A DNA stretch of 64,000 bases from Cyclina sinensis (taxonomy: Eukaryota; Mollusca; Bivalvia; Venerida; Veneridae): the NCBI GenBank assembly GCA_012932295.1, contig JAAONU010000004.1, positions 30,947,712 to 31,011,711 on the forward strand. Direction: 5' to 3'. Positions 50,101 through 60,240 of the stretch are shown one piece after another. A model generated the notes under the pieces. That model was not told the origin of the DNA, did no database searches, and saw only the letters and a list, made by a program, of their open reading frames with translations. The position numbers and the translations under genes were made by a program. Numbering within the stretch: the first letter of the stretch is position 1; each line of letters begins with the position of its first letter.

Positions 50101-50168
50101 ACATGGTTACCAAATAAAAACGCTGACAAAAAGTAGCCATGCTCAGATCCTAAATTGTTTAGTGCCAC
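47166..50168 (-). CDS. Gypsy Pol: protease, reverse transcriptase, RNase H and a hydrophobic insert
   Basis: A 1000-codon minus-strand frame that begins at the end of gag, overlapping it by 10 nt in the -1 frame; probably made as Gag-Pol by frameshifting, so the start given is only the frame limit. Protease: LVDSGANVSIL near residue 28. RT: RFCCDFRKLNEVTIKEY, then YLDDIILFA (YLDD at 48768-48779). RNase H: ILDTDASNLSMGAVLHQ and RTDHASLRWL. After NADALSRR come about 284 residues not usual here: Cys-containing and polar, with a 33-residue hydrophobic stretch (residues about 774-806, 47751-47849), then a Ser/Thr/Asn/Lys-rich spacer up to the TAG that separates integrase. The stop codon would be a lysine codon with one change (AAG to TAG), but read-through cannot be excluded. 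Confidence 0.92.
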   Translation of the reverse strand: MALNNLGSEHGYFLSAFLFGNHVSMLVDSGANVSILNKETIERLPYSDRPVIYPVQTSLVSVTGELSPFLGKTEISIKIGRHSIVHTFLIAEIQQGGILGVDFLLKNQCDIIFSKKYITLRGDKIPCYMHKNETEKTCCRIAVSETIEVPPETEIIVEGKPLDNVDKNSSAIIEANTSFIEKSGLLVANTLVDPNTGNFPIRIANFNSEPCKVYKDTVAATLESITFHENSSIKEFSTSRSQVNVVSPIDTEVPAHLNDLFDRSSIHLNEEEKVKLGQVLVKYQDVFSKNDRDIGHTQLVEHHIDTGNSPPIKTYPYRIPLAKREVAENEIKKMAEDGIIEPACSPWLSPILMVTKPDKSVRFCCDFRKLNEVTIKEYQPLPRIEDNLDALSGSKWFCTCDLSKGFWQVDIDKESRPKTAFSLQGGQQWQFKKLAFGLSNSPSVFTRLVQMVFKGLIWKTLVLYLDDIILFAKTFKNTLQNLEEALQRLKQANLKLNPRNCHFFQKQVTFLGHVVSEEGTSTCPEKVKSVKEWPTPRNVKDVKSFLGLVSFYRKYIYQFSAIAKPLHTLAEKDKKFVWTIECEEAFQTLKTALITSPILAFPTQNDYFILDTDASNLSMGAVLHQVQNGEEKVIAYFSKCFSRSERNYCVTRRELLAVVTAIKHFHHYLYGRKFTIRTDHASLRWLTNFKQLEGQLCRWVSILENYDHEIVHRPGKLHGNADALSRRPCYDSKCSYCERVETKQVQNGSEKVSGPETFSVCPVIENKQSKNIGSVNTEGGVSDIKVILNLVLLLVVITQVPAFVTVAFSLILLILTGRDSNTKFCVRECVDRHNNVDLVTIQNTNKNNGHEVSTNCCMVVSQIMSGATVERDSPLLTSSDHKTESKVLVKCNERGKNSEKVTSSIGVRSAKSDKNSSPECIPGPSCTDSNVLHNDSDSSHTNLDNSPTSTKHTDNSTKHTQGPADNSDNDTPELSLELLAKLQREDSVIGQVIEWVTVGS

Positions 50169-51406
50169 CTGGGACCTGCTTTTCCTGTCGAGCTGTGGCC
50201 CCTCCAGCTTGACATTGGTTCGTTTCCCCGACTGAAATTCTGATTTCTGTTGTTTGAACTTGATCTTGGTAGGTTTCTAAAGTGACTGGCATTTCTATTT
50301 TCATGATAACTTCGGTTGCGATTGAAATTCTGTCTAGTCATGCCACTACCATTTTCGGCTCTAGATTCACGGGCTTGGTATGGTCTATTTGATGGAGACT
50401 GAGGTGGGTTAGGTTTATTAGGAGGACTTTTATGTCTTATTTGTAAGGACATAGCTTGTGTAACTTTCTCTGAACCTTCCTGTACACCGCCTATCAGTCT
50501 ACTTCTTTGTCTGTCAGCAAACCTATGAGCTTCCATCCTGACTGCTATTTGTTCAGCCTCAGATATGCTCTTCGGGCTAACTTCTCTCAGTCTAAGTCTA
50601 ATGTCAGACTCATTTAGAGCGTCTATGAAACTGTCTACAGCTAGAGCATCTACAACGTCTGAACTCGCAGTTGGATATGCTTTTCTGGTCAACTTGCGAA
50701 TTGACTGGGCCAGTTCTGGGATTGACTCTCCCTTCCTCCTAATTCTAGTCTTAAGTTGTGTTCGAAATACCTCGGCCTTATTTTCAGAGCCAAATCTGCT
50801 CTTAAGTTTTGCAATGAGACTTGAGAAATCCCTTCTGTCAGTATTAGACAATTCCGTGAGAAGAGACCTAGCAGCACCTGTTAATGTACTAGCCAAATAA
50901 AGAGACTTTTCAGTATATGTCCACCCGTTAATTTCAGATGTTATCTCAAACTGTGTGAGAAAATCATGTAAATCTTCTTCTCCACTGAAGTTCTGTGGTT
51001 TCATTTTCAAACCTTGCCTTTTATCTAGAAATACCACATTATCCACAGAACCTGACTTAAAATTTTGACCAGTGTGATTGGTACTAATATTGTTTGGCCT
51101 TGATGATGTAATATGAACAGGGATTTGGGGATTACCAGGATGCTCCAAAGGAAAACTGTTTCTATTGTGATTAAAATTGACTTCATTATCTGGGTGTTCT
51201 AACTCCGACAACCGTGATCTAACTGACAGAAGCTCATTTTCTACTGAATCCAGTTTATTTTGTATGTTACTATTGACCCTTTGCAAAGTTTGACTTAAAT
51301 CTCCCATCTCCTTTACTAGATTTGACATTTGACTGCCCATAAAATTGTCTAATCTATCATCTCTAGAACAAGAAACATTTTGCTTTTCAGTAGATATATT
51401 GTTCAT
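50159..51406 (-). CDS. Gypsy Gag
   Basis: 415 aa from the ATG at 51406. Residues about 15-70 are coiled-coil-like (MGDLSQTLQRVNSNIQNKLD). The middle resembles retrotrans_gag (FSGEEDLHDFLTQFEITSEI, LYLASTLTGAARSLL). The C-terminus is Arg/Asn/Ser-rich (RQNFNRNRSYHENRN) and I see no CCHC zinc knuckle, so RNA binding is probably through the basic tail. The stop overlaps pol by 10 nt. The gene is intact, unlike pol. Confidence 0.9.
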   Translation of the reverse strand: MNNISTEKQNVSCSRDDRLDNFMGSQMSNLVKEMGDLSQTLQRVNSNIQNKLDSVENELLSVRSRLSELEHPDNEVNFNHNRNSFPLEHPGNPQIPVHITSSRPNNISTNHTGQNFKSGSVDNVVFLDKRQGLKMKPQNFSGEEDLHDFLTQFEITSEINGWTYTEKSLYLASTLTGAARSLLTELSNTDRRDFSSLIAKLKSRFGSENKAEVFRTQLKTRIRRKGESIPELAQSIRKLTRKAYPTASSDVVDALAVDSFIDALNESDIRLRLREVSPKSISEAEQIAVRMEAHRFADRQRSRLIGGVQEGSEKVTQAMSLQIRHKSPPNKPNPPQSPSNRPYQARESRAENGSGMTRQNFNRNRSYHENRNASHFRNLPRSSSNNRNQNFSRGNEPMSSWRGHSSTGKAGPRWH

Positions 51407-51501
51407 CAAAGAGTTTTGAGTGTCCTCAATATGAATTCCAGTGAATCAGGATTTTCCTGGTTCATAACAGAATAGCTATTATTGACATCTAAGTCAGCCA
51501 T
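51406..51501 (-). CDS. Short upstream ORF of the Gypsy element
   Basis: 31 codons (MADLDVNNSYSVMNQENPDS...) whose TGA overlaps the gag ATG as TGATG. That layout could allow termination-reinitiation, or it could be the original Gag N-terminus cut off by a frameshift. Nothing recognisable in the peptide. Confidence 0.4.
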   Translation of the reverse strand: MADLDVNNSYSVMNQENPDSLEFILRTLKTL

Positions 51502-51905
51502 ACTGTTACTTTGCAACAAAATAATTCTGTAAATTGAACTGTTTTCAGAGTAACTACTTCATAACACTAGAAATTGTTCAGTGCTGAAGATTGAATATAA
51601 GCCAATTGTAATATATGTTATTTTCTAAACATTTGTCACTTTAACTTCCCACAAGTGTTTACTCTTTCTCTTACATTATCTTTTCCAGGTTGTGAAGAAA
51701 TAAGTTTGATTAACAAGTTCATTCCAGTGTAGAAGCAACAGAACAGACAACAATAATAAACTACCTTATGAATAAACAATTATCTTGGTTCTATGTCTTG
51801 TAATGGAGATTTTCTGAACTATTTATCAATATTTGTTAATTTAATACAATTTTCATTAGTAATCATAATCTGAATAACTTGATAACTGTGATCTTGATAA
51901 CCGTA

Positions 51906-51923
51906 ATCCCACTTCTGACACCA
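51906..51923 (-). promoter_or_regulatory. Primer binding site of the Gypsy element
   Basis: Read on the minus strand, TGGTGTCAGAAGTGGGAT starts two bases inside the 5' LTR. TGG followed by TGTCAG fits the 3' end of a tRNA, most likely tRNA-Leu from memory of related elements. Confidence 0.8.
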
Positions 51924-51925
51924 GA

Positions 51926-52738
51926 TGTGGTGCCCGGACCCCTGCCTTAGTTATATTAGGGCTCTCCGCTGCACCACATTAACTAGGGTTCGTTTTACAC
52001 GGCCCCAGTGTGGGAATTTATGAGGAAACAACAAAGAAACGCTCTTGTGAAAAGATACTCTTTATGTCAGTCATGAACATTTTAAATTATAAATAAATGT
52101 ATCAAGTATTAACTATTATTCTGTTATCTATATGTAAGTTGACCGAAATGGTTGACCAATAACCAAGTTTGGTTAAACAGACGACACAGACCGAATCCGG
52201 TAGTAACCCAATCTGGTAATGACCAAATCTGGTACAGTACCAGATTTGGTATCAATCCAAACTCTATAGAAACAAACAAATCTACACTGGAATTAAAGTG
52301 GAAAACCTAACAAAAACATGTTGTTAACCTGGTTTCTGTCCATTTTCTTGTTCTTAGTTCTTAACTTATCGGTAACTTATCAAGTACTTCCATAGAGGAA
52401 ACTTGTCGAGCTGATCATAATACCTGGAACGCTCTGTATTTATATTAGCCTGTTATGACGTCATCGCACGCACTATTCAAGGTGGCGGACGATGGACGGC
52501 AAGCAGATTCTGGTCAACTTACAAGCATGATTACATGAAAATAAATGTATGACAGCATCCAGTATAAAATTGTAAACGTATTTATGGACAAGAACTATCA
52601 GAAAATCGTAACGTTAGAAATTACAAAGTATTATTAATGGAGATATGGACCAAACAATATGGTACTTAAAATGTTCGTACCCAAAGTCGTAATACAGTCA
52701 AATTTTATAAAGACGGAACTAGAAGCCTGGGCACCGCA
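51926..52738 (-). repeat. 5' LTR of the Gypsy element
   Basis: 813 bp, identical to 38951-39763 except for a few single-base changes seen by eye. It holds the promoter by position. Confidence 0.92.
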
Positions 52739-52742
52739 ATAT

Positions 52743-54810
52743 GACCTTTTTAATGAGTTTTCAGAAGAACTTTTACTTTCCAGTTAACCTTTATGACCTG
52801 TTCTATAAACAAATAAATACCAAAAGACCGAAAGTGAACTTTACTTCGGACTTTAATTTCATTTCGTAATTACAAGATATTTGACCGTTTCTGTATGTTA
52901 ACATTTCAAAGTAATGGAAACTCGTTTTAATAAAATAGTATAATTACGAAATTGTAATTCGCAGTTTACGAAATAATATATATTTTTTTTTTAAATGTTT
53001 CGTTGTAGCGATTAAATACTTCCTTTTTATGCTACCCCCTCCCACTCCCCCCCCCCCCCCCCCCCACCCACGGAGAGAGGGAAAATTGTTTTTGGTCTGT
53101 CTGTTTGTTTGTCACTTAACTTTAACCTTGATCATAACACGAAGTCCCTCCACCTACAGCCTCCAAACTTCACAGGTGCATGTACCTTGATCAGTTCTAC
53201 CCCCCAGACCCACTTAGAGGTCAAAGGGTTAAAGGTCAACGCCCCCGCATGGCGTTCATTCGAACGTCGCGCTTGTTCATTTTGTTTTAGATATATTATC
53301 TTAATTATAAGAATAACAGTGTTATTTTATTGTTGCAAATTTATATAGTCACAACTGAAAAAGTCGAATATGACTGTCTTGAGTATATCCCAAGATTACC
53401 TTCATTTTTTAAGAGTTTACAATAAGATATTACAAAGGTATTTGAAAACTGAAATTAATTAAGTGTTTGTGACGTAAGTACAGATTTAAAAAGAACCTGC
53501 AGTTTTATAAAATCAGAGAAAGTTGTCATTTGTCAAATACGAGTAATCAGATGTAAAAAACATGCATTATCTAATGAAGGGATCACTAATAAACTCGAGA
53601 CATTCTCCACTGTGGCCTAGTGATAACGCCACGGACTAGTTATTTTGGGCTCGCAGATTAGAGGACATGCACCTCCACTAAAACTACAAATAGTCTTTTT
53701 TGTGTGAGATGTAATACCTTCTTGCACTCAGCAAGACCAAGAACGAAGATTACTCCATAAGCGGATGTGTTCCTGTACTTTTTACATACTCTCCGTCAAA
53801 ATTTAAAGTCTCCTGGGGGTAGGGGGATAAAAAAGAAAATATAAATGTAAATACTATCTTCAAATTAACAAACGGACTAACGAGAAGACAAACAATACAG
53901 GATTATCAAAAAGGGCTTGCTAGAAACACAATATGATTAAATACACATTTAAAGAATATGATGTAACAATAGATTATAATTGTTCCTCATGAAAGAAGTA
54001 TTACGGTCTTGTATAAAATGTTACATGCATTTCATCTGTTTATGTTTCCTCGATGTTCTTTTTTTCAAACTATACTGAAGAAAAAAACTACTTAGCATAG
54101 ATTGGTAATAATTCAATACTGTTTGATAGTGCTGAAAGGTAACATTAAATAATAGATGTAGCATTTGTCCAAAAAAAAAAAAATTGGTAATTTTTAATTG
54201 AGACAATTTTATTTATAAAATACTCATCATAACACCCCAATGATCATGGTCTGGACTGTCCACTATTTAGTTTACACTTTTTCGAAAACACAACCTTTAT
54301 TTAAAAAATCTTATTTTCTAACCCTCAACAGATAGAACTTCTTTTTAGGCATCTGAAATAACATGTTTACACTGGCATCAGAATCTTCAAGGAAAAGAGA
54401 AGGCTTGTTCTCGATGTCGTTTCGCCACTCTGCATGCAAAATATCATTGCTCGTGATTAACAGCCTACCTCAGATGTCACAACACATATGCGTCCGTTAC
54501 TTTGTCGACTTAAGATAAGGTAGTTCAATGTATACCATAATTTCAGCCAATATTGTTTCTTCACTGAAGTCGAATGGTGTAAATAAAAAGAAGGAATACT
54601 GGCCTCCGTTTTAACACCTAACTCAAGGTTAGTTTTTTCACAATTCCACGACTATTTCTGTACACTATTTCTACATAATCATTACGCAATCAGCAGTTTC
54701 CATTCACTGGTCATATCGAAAAAGTCAATAAAGTGTCAATATTGTATGATTCTTGACCGTGATTGGCTCAAAGTCCTTACAGTTTACCATAAAGTCTTAT
54801 GGTAAACTCT
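52743..54810. other. Intergenic DNA between the Gypsy element and gene 3
   Basis: It holds a poly-C tract (53047-53065), a fragment of dispersed repeat at about 53084-53260 (CTTTAACCTTGATCATAACA, CAGCCTCCAAACTTCACAGG) and a tRNA-like SINE fragment at about 53605-53690 (CTGTGGCCTAGTGATAACGC). No gene supported. Confidence 0.5.
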
Positions 54811-55828
54811 TCATTTAGCTTTACAAGAACAATATCCAGGGACAATAAACTGGTCGAACTCGAACAACCCACTGCTTGGATTATAAACCAGTAGAGTATT
54901 GGTCACTGGTTCGACCGCACATATGCCATCACACGTTCCCCCTTCCCTGCAATTATGAAATATATAAATATCAATTTTGAAATAAAACTTTTTTACAATA
55001 CACAACGTGTATTCATAGTACTGGAAAAGTTAACCTATTTTGTCCACTTTTGTAGAAAGTTGTCACAGAAACTGCTAGAAAGAACTTTTCGACACCCTGT
55101 TTATTGGGAATGTGTGTATCATTTAAATATGATTGTTCATATTTTTCCCTGCATTTCGCTCTTTAAGGCACGTACTAATTAATCATGTATTTTAAGGGAA
55201 TACACAAGCAACTTCATCTACCTAAGAGTTATTGTAAATAAATACATATGCTTTCATTTTCATATATGATATTTAGATTTTACATTTAAGTCAGATGATG
55301 TCAACCTCAAAAATAGTATTACACATTAAACTGACTAATTCTAACAAGTATATTACATCATTTTATAAATTTTCCTGATTTAGAAGTGCATTTCATTTCT
55401 AGGAAAATAATATTAAGCATGATAAATTGACTCACAAACAAAACCCATGAGGAATGAACTGGTACTTTGGCGGCATATGAATAATATTCCTCGTTTCTCC
55501 ATATATATTTATCATCGTTCGGTTTGTGAACAGTTGTATATCACTGAAAAAAAGTTAAATATAGATACATTGGTCAAAGAATTCGTATTCAGATTTTTAC
55601 ACACAGGTTCGCTACAAACATATACCATTCTTGCGTCCTTGGCACATGCGAAATGAATATATTCTTTCAATCGTACGAGTATTATGTATTTCTTTTCAAA
55701 GGAATAGATTAAAGCACGGTTACCAAACCGGGTCAGGAATACAATTAAACAGAATGTCTAAGAAAAAATAACGTTCTTTCACCGACACACCATAAAAATT
55801 ACAAAACATCACTGTATGAATGTATACA

Positions 55829-55878
<50 letters not shown>

Positions 55879-57801
55879 AAGTGTTGAGATTAGTCTATAT
55901 ACATTTCGGGAAAATTTAGTTATTGAGTCAGAGATAAAAAAAATATAATGTGTTATTATAATCCGAACATTTAAAAATTCTAAAGTGAAACAAATCGAAA
56001 AACATTATAAAATGTCCGCATGAAATGCTTACGTAGGACAACAAGAATCCCCATCGCCCTCAAACCCGATGACGTTAGCACCTTGGCTGGCAAGGTACTT
56101 GTATCTTCTCAACTTGAACTTGATCTGTTTCAAAACAAGTTGATCTCTTGTGAAAAATATTCCAGGAAACCGTCTGATGATATACGTGTAGCTAAAAATA
56201 AAATACAAACAACAAATAGAAATCTCATGTCTTGCTAAAGTATTATATATGTAACAGGATATACATGTATAATAAGAAGTTATATACATTGATAATGAAT
56301 GAAAAATAAGTATCACAAAGAAATTAAAATACACTAAAATGATACCCTATTTATTCTTCATAAAATAACATGATATCTTCTAGAATGAACTAGATATATC
56401 CCCCAGCACATATCAAATTATATATATCCCCCAGCACATATCAAATTATATATATCCCTCAGCACGTATCAAATTATATATATCCCCCAGCACATATCAA
56501 ATTATATATATATATTCCTCAGCACATATCAAATTATATATATCCCTCAGCACATATCAAATTATATATATATATGTCCCTCAGCACATATCAAATTATA
56601 TATATACCCCAGCACATATCAAATTATATATATCCCTCAGCACAAAACAAATTATATATATCCCTTAGCACATATCAAATTATATATATCCCTCAGCACA
56701 TATCAAATTATATATATCCCTCAGCACATATCAAATTATATATATCCCCCAGCACATATCAAATTATATATATCCCCCAGCACATATCAAATTATATATA
56801 TCCCCCAGCACATATCAAATTATATGTATCCCTCAGCACATATCAAATTATTTGAAATTGATAACTAAGTACCGTAATACAGAAATGGCTCCTATAACCA
56901 TATAATAATTAAATAATTAAATAATTATTGGGCTACTTTGGTCTTAGGATAATAGTGTTCTGTAAGAGGTTAGATTAAACCTTTGCTTACAAACCACTTA
57001 GTCAGTTTTGATTTTTTTAAATAAGCTGACGTATTAATGTTTCGAAAATCTGATAAACTTTATTCTGGAAATGAAGAAGTATAATTTACAACACAACCCC
57101 ATTACTTAGAATAAGGAATGTTGAATGACGAAGAGATTAAAATTTATTAATGATGAACGAGATGTTGTACGTCCATCTATCTATCTGAGTTTATTTTTCG
57201 TCGGTACCGGTTGCCCATATGACCGACGACCCCTGCAGAGATTAGTTATTTTAGTTGTGGGGGATACTGCAAGATACAGAAGGCATCCCTTTCCAGAGAC
57301 ACCCCTGGTTCTTTTACATGCTCAGTGTACAGCACTGATACATAGGACCTCGGTTTAACGTCTCATCCGAAAGACAATTAGTGGAGGAGCGGGGTATCGA
57401 TCTCGGGACCCCTGGTTTACCAGCCCAGCGCGTTACCACTGGACCACTGATCCGCTCCTGTGTTCTACGTTATGTAGTTGTTAACTTATATCAGTCGTAC
57501 CTCAACCATAGAATGTCTTAAATTTGATCATAGTTGATGACTGATTTAGAGTCATTCAGTGTAACGCTATTACTATTAACTGTGAACATACTTTATGTTC
57601 GAAGTTGAATTCGGGCCACAAAAAATCAAGCTTTATCTAATCAATGACTTACCTGTATTTTCCACATGCTGACTCTGAGCAGAAATTGTTCGTGTCTGAT
57701 ATGATACCTTTCTCTGTGTATGGGACGCCAGTCTCATCGTATGTTCCATATACAGGACACAAAAGTAAAAATCCCAAAAGTGGACAATAAAATATAGCCA
57801 T
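54811..57801 (-). CDS. Secreted cystine-knot-like protein, gene 3 of the cluster
   Basis: Four coding exons on the minus strand: 57653-57801, 56033-56191, 55436-55543 and 54811-54946, phase-2 introns with GT/AG ends; 552 nt, 183 aa. The start is the ATG giving MAIFYCPLLGFLLLCPVYG, a signal peptide; two upstream in-frame ATGs (57834, 57840) would add a polar lead. Exon 1 ends FCSESACGKY, exon 2 has RFPGIFFTRDQ and GDGDSCCP, exon 3 has MINIYGETRNIIHM and YQFIPHGFC, and exon 4 has TCDGICAVEP and ends PGYCSCKAK. The nine cysteines align with genes 1 and 2. Exon 2 is four codons and exon 3 four to six codons shorter than in the other copies, without loss of frame. Intron 1 holds a 28-bp satellite and a SINE; intron 2 holds a 42-base poly-T tract. 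Confidence 0.82.
55832..55873. repeat. Poly-T tract (42 bases)
   Basis: Unbroken T run in intron 2 of gene 3. It reads as poly-A on the gene strand. Length is uncertain in any assembly. Confidence 0.95.
56396..56850. repeat. Tandem repeat, 28-bp unit, about 16-17 copies
   Basis: CAGCACATATCAAATTATAT recurs every 28 bases or so, with CCC/CCT variation before it and (TA)n length changes. It lies in intron 1 of gene 3. An open frame across it (56574-56855) merely translates the repeat. Confidence 0.95.
57178..57460 (-). repeat. tRNA-derived SINE, minus strand
   Basis: On the minus strand, AGTGGTCCAGTGGTAACGCG is an A-box-like head and CCGAGATCGATACCCCG the B-box region, followed by a body with TAAACCGAGGTCCTATGTAT. 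It lies in intron 1 of gene 3. Confidence 0.65.
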
Positions 57802-58804
57802 AATGTTCGGTTTAAGATGGCTGAAAATGTTCATCACCATTGTAGAAGGAACACTTAATCTTTATTGTAATCCTAATATTCTTCAGCAGTAAGAAGTATG
57901 TCGCCAGGTACAAAAACCAAAGATTCGTAACAAAACTGAATAAATAATATTTATTGTTACATAAGGTCCTGATTTTAAGTTAAGTTGTCCTCAAACATCA
58001 TTTTTGATTTGTCCGAATAGAAACCCTTTTAAAATAATGGTTAATATAGACTTTTTGTTTGCAACTCAGTAAATGAAATAACCAAAATGCTGTTTCTAAG
58101 TCAACAAACACAACAATTTCCTACTGCACGGTATCATAGTTGTAAACCCAAATCATCATAGTATTTTACTAATGTTTGACTCATATATACATTTATACGC
58201 CCAGTTTTACATGGGTTGATTTCAATAATTTCTACTTTATATATATCGTTTATCGGTTGACGTCACATTCATAGCGGATGTGCTATTTATAGCTTTTTAG
58301 GTAAAATATATGTAATTTCCCAAAAAAGATCAAATTACATCATAGATCTGATGAAATTAATAGTTGATTAGATCTGACACGTTTCAAAAAAAAAAAAAAA
58401 AAAGGAGGAAACCCTCACAACATAACAACCTGAAACATCTAGCTTAAGTTTCTCTTTTTGAATCTTTGAAGCATGTTGTAACGAATACTGATTACTCTAA
58501 AAAGACTCAAGCGTTCAAATTACTAACAGTTGTCTCTCTGTGCCCTTATTCAAATTGTTTCATACAGTTTGATATAAACAAGGAAAATGTATATGGTACG
58601 CTGTCCCTTAGTGCTAATATCTACATTGCATGATTATAAGTGATTCTTTTGGAATTTTATTTCTTTTTCATTCTTTTGGTTAAAACTGCACGTTAATGAT
58701 GATGATTAGAATTCCGGCAATTCATACAAAGAGTTTGTAAAATATTGGTTTAATGAAGTTACCAGTTAATTAGAAACAAGTCTGCATATACAACACTTTC
58801 TTAA

Positions 58805-59236
58805 AGGGGCTGTGCTCCAGATGACAAAAAAAAAAGAAAGTTTTCTTGTATTATAAATTTCTTGTAATATTTATGATTAATGCTTAAAAAATAACCTGCT
58901 GACAAAAAATAAGTCAAATAATTACATTATAAATTGATTTTTTTCTTTCAAAGTGCTATACCGTAACGCGACGGTATAACTCTATCGTATAAGATTTAAA
59001 GTAAATAATTGTAATATCACATGCAGCGATGGTGGTGACAGTAAAGGCGTTGGAAATATTTTGTTAACATGAGGGTCCAGAGTTCAAATCAGGCTGGAGC
59101 GGAAATATTTTTTTTATTCTATTTTGACTTTTATAATCAGTTTTGAAGTAAAATATTATGTTGTTATAATCTCACGGCATCTAAATATATAATTTATGAA
59201 AAAAAGATTTAATGTCAAATCTGGAGTACAGCCTCT
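58805..59236. mobile_element. TTAA-flanked MITE (432 bp)
   Basis: The left end AGGGGCTGTGCTCCAGA and the right end TCTGGAGTACAGCCTCT are near-exact inverses, each flanked outside by TTAA (58801-58804 and 59237-59240). TTAA targets point to Kolobok or piggyBac. The centre (about 59025-59110) has a tRNA-like B box (CAGAGTTCAAATCAGGCTGG), so it may carry a SINE fragment. Confidence 0.82.
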
Positions 59237-60099
59237 TTAAATCAAAACTATTTGTGATATTTGAAGAATGTCTGTCAATCGGAATTGTAACATGAAAACG
59301 TGGTTACCATCACTGAACGACAAAGCATTAACACTTGCTATTTATCTTAAGACAGCGACATTCATTTCCTGTATACACTACGTAAATTTTATAAGCAGAA
59401 GATGCCATAAACTTTACCATAAAATCTAAAATATTTATATTAAAACAAAATCATTACTGAAGCAAAAATGAAAGTATTTTGAAATTGTCACCATGGCGAA
59501 ACAGAGGTGCAAAAATAGAGAATTTATCAAAGTTTTGATTCTTGTTCACATTTAAAAGTGCTTACCGCTATATAGCATGCATAGGAAAAATGCAACTTCA
59601 TTATAAATGGTTGCAATAAGAGTACATAATAAGTTTTAAAGAGTTTTGGACAGGTTGTATGACCCAGTACTGACGGTTTTGAGCTTATGTTACCTAAACC
59701 ACTCAGCGAGTGTTATACAAGCTAACAACCTTTTATACCTATTTAGAATAATGAACTTAAGATCATTTAAAGTTGATTTGCTTTGTTTAAATAAATGTTT
59801 AAAGAGGGCCGTTTATTTGAATATTACACCCGTGTTTATTGATAATATAATATTCCGATTGTCCAATGAAAATCGATGTTGTTTTTTTTTGCCCTTCCTG
59901 TATACCATTGTCCTGCATTATGATTTCAAACTAATTCTTATTATTTCATTTTTTTCAATTTTCTATTTCAAAATATAAATATTATTTCTAACTAATTAAT
60001 TGACACAGTATACAATAAGTATATGTTTCAAAAGTCTAAATCTATATATTTTACTTCGATTGGGAAATAAGTTCTTGAAACTTATATAAATATTTAAAT

Positions 60100-60240
60100 C
60101 CCGCTCTCGATGACCGCATCTTGACAGTACGATTTCCAGAATGTCACTGTGGCTCTTACCTATCGTGGGAATCGAACCCGCGACCTTTGAATCGGATATC
60201 AGAGCTCTACCCGACCAACACACTTCCTGCACTGCATTAA
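60100..60240 (-). repeat. tRNA-derived SINE, minus strand
   Basis: On the minus strand, GTTGGTCGGGTAGAGCTCTG is the A-box head and CGGGTTCGATTCCCACGATA the B box. The body is short. Confidence 0.7.

Larger units (their letters stand above)
38951..52738 (-). mobile_element. Ty3/Gypsy LTR retrotransposon (13.8 kb, with a nested element)
   Basis: Two direct repeats of 813 bp (38951-39763 and 51926-52738) bound the element, each starting TGTGGTGCCC and ending GGGCACCGCA on the plus strand. ATAT flanks both sides (38947-38950 and 52739-52742). Coding is on the minus strand, so the 5' LTR is at the right. Order: PBS, short upstream ORF, gag, pol (protease, RT, RNase H, hydrophobic insert, integrase), an extra BTB-domain ORF, a nested DNA transposon, PPT and 3' LTR. 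The RT-before-integrase order and the GPY/F-like C-terminus fit Ty3/Gypsy. The LTRs differ at three or more positions by eye, so insertion was fairly recent. pol has a stop and a frameshift, so this copy is not autonomous as written. Confidence 0.93.

Noticed and set aside
56574..56855. ORF of Tyr/Ile-rich repeats
   Set aside because: It only translates the 28-bp satellite.
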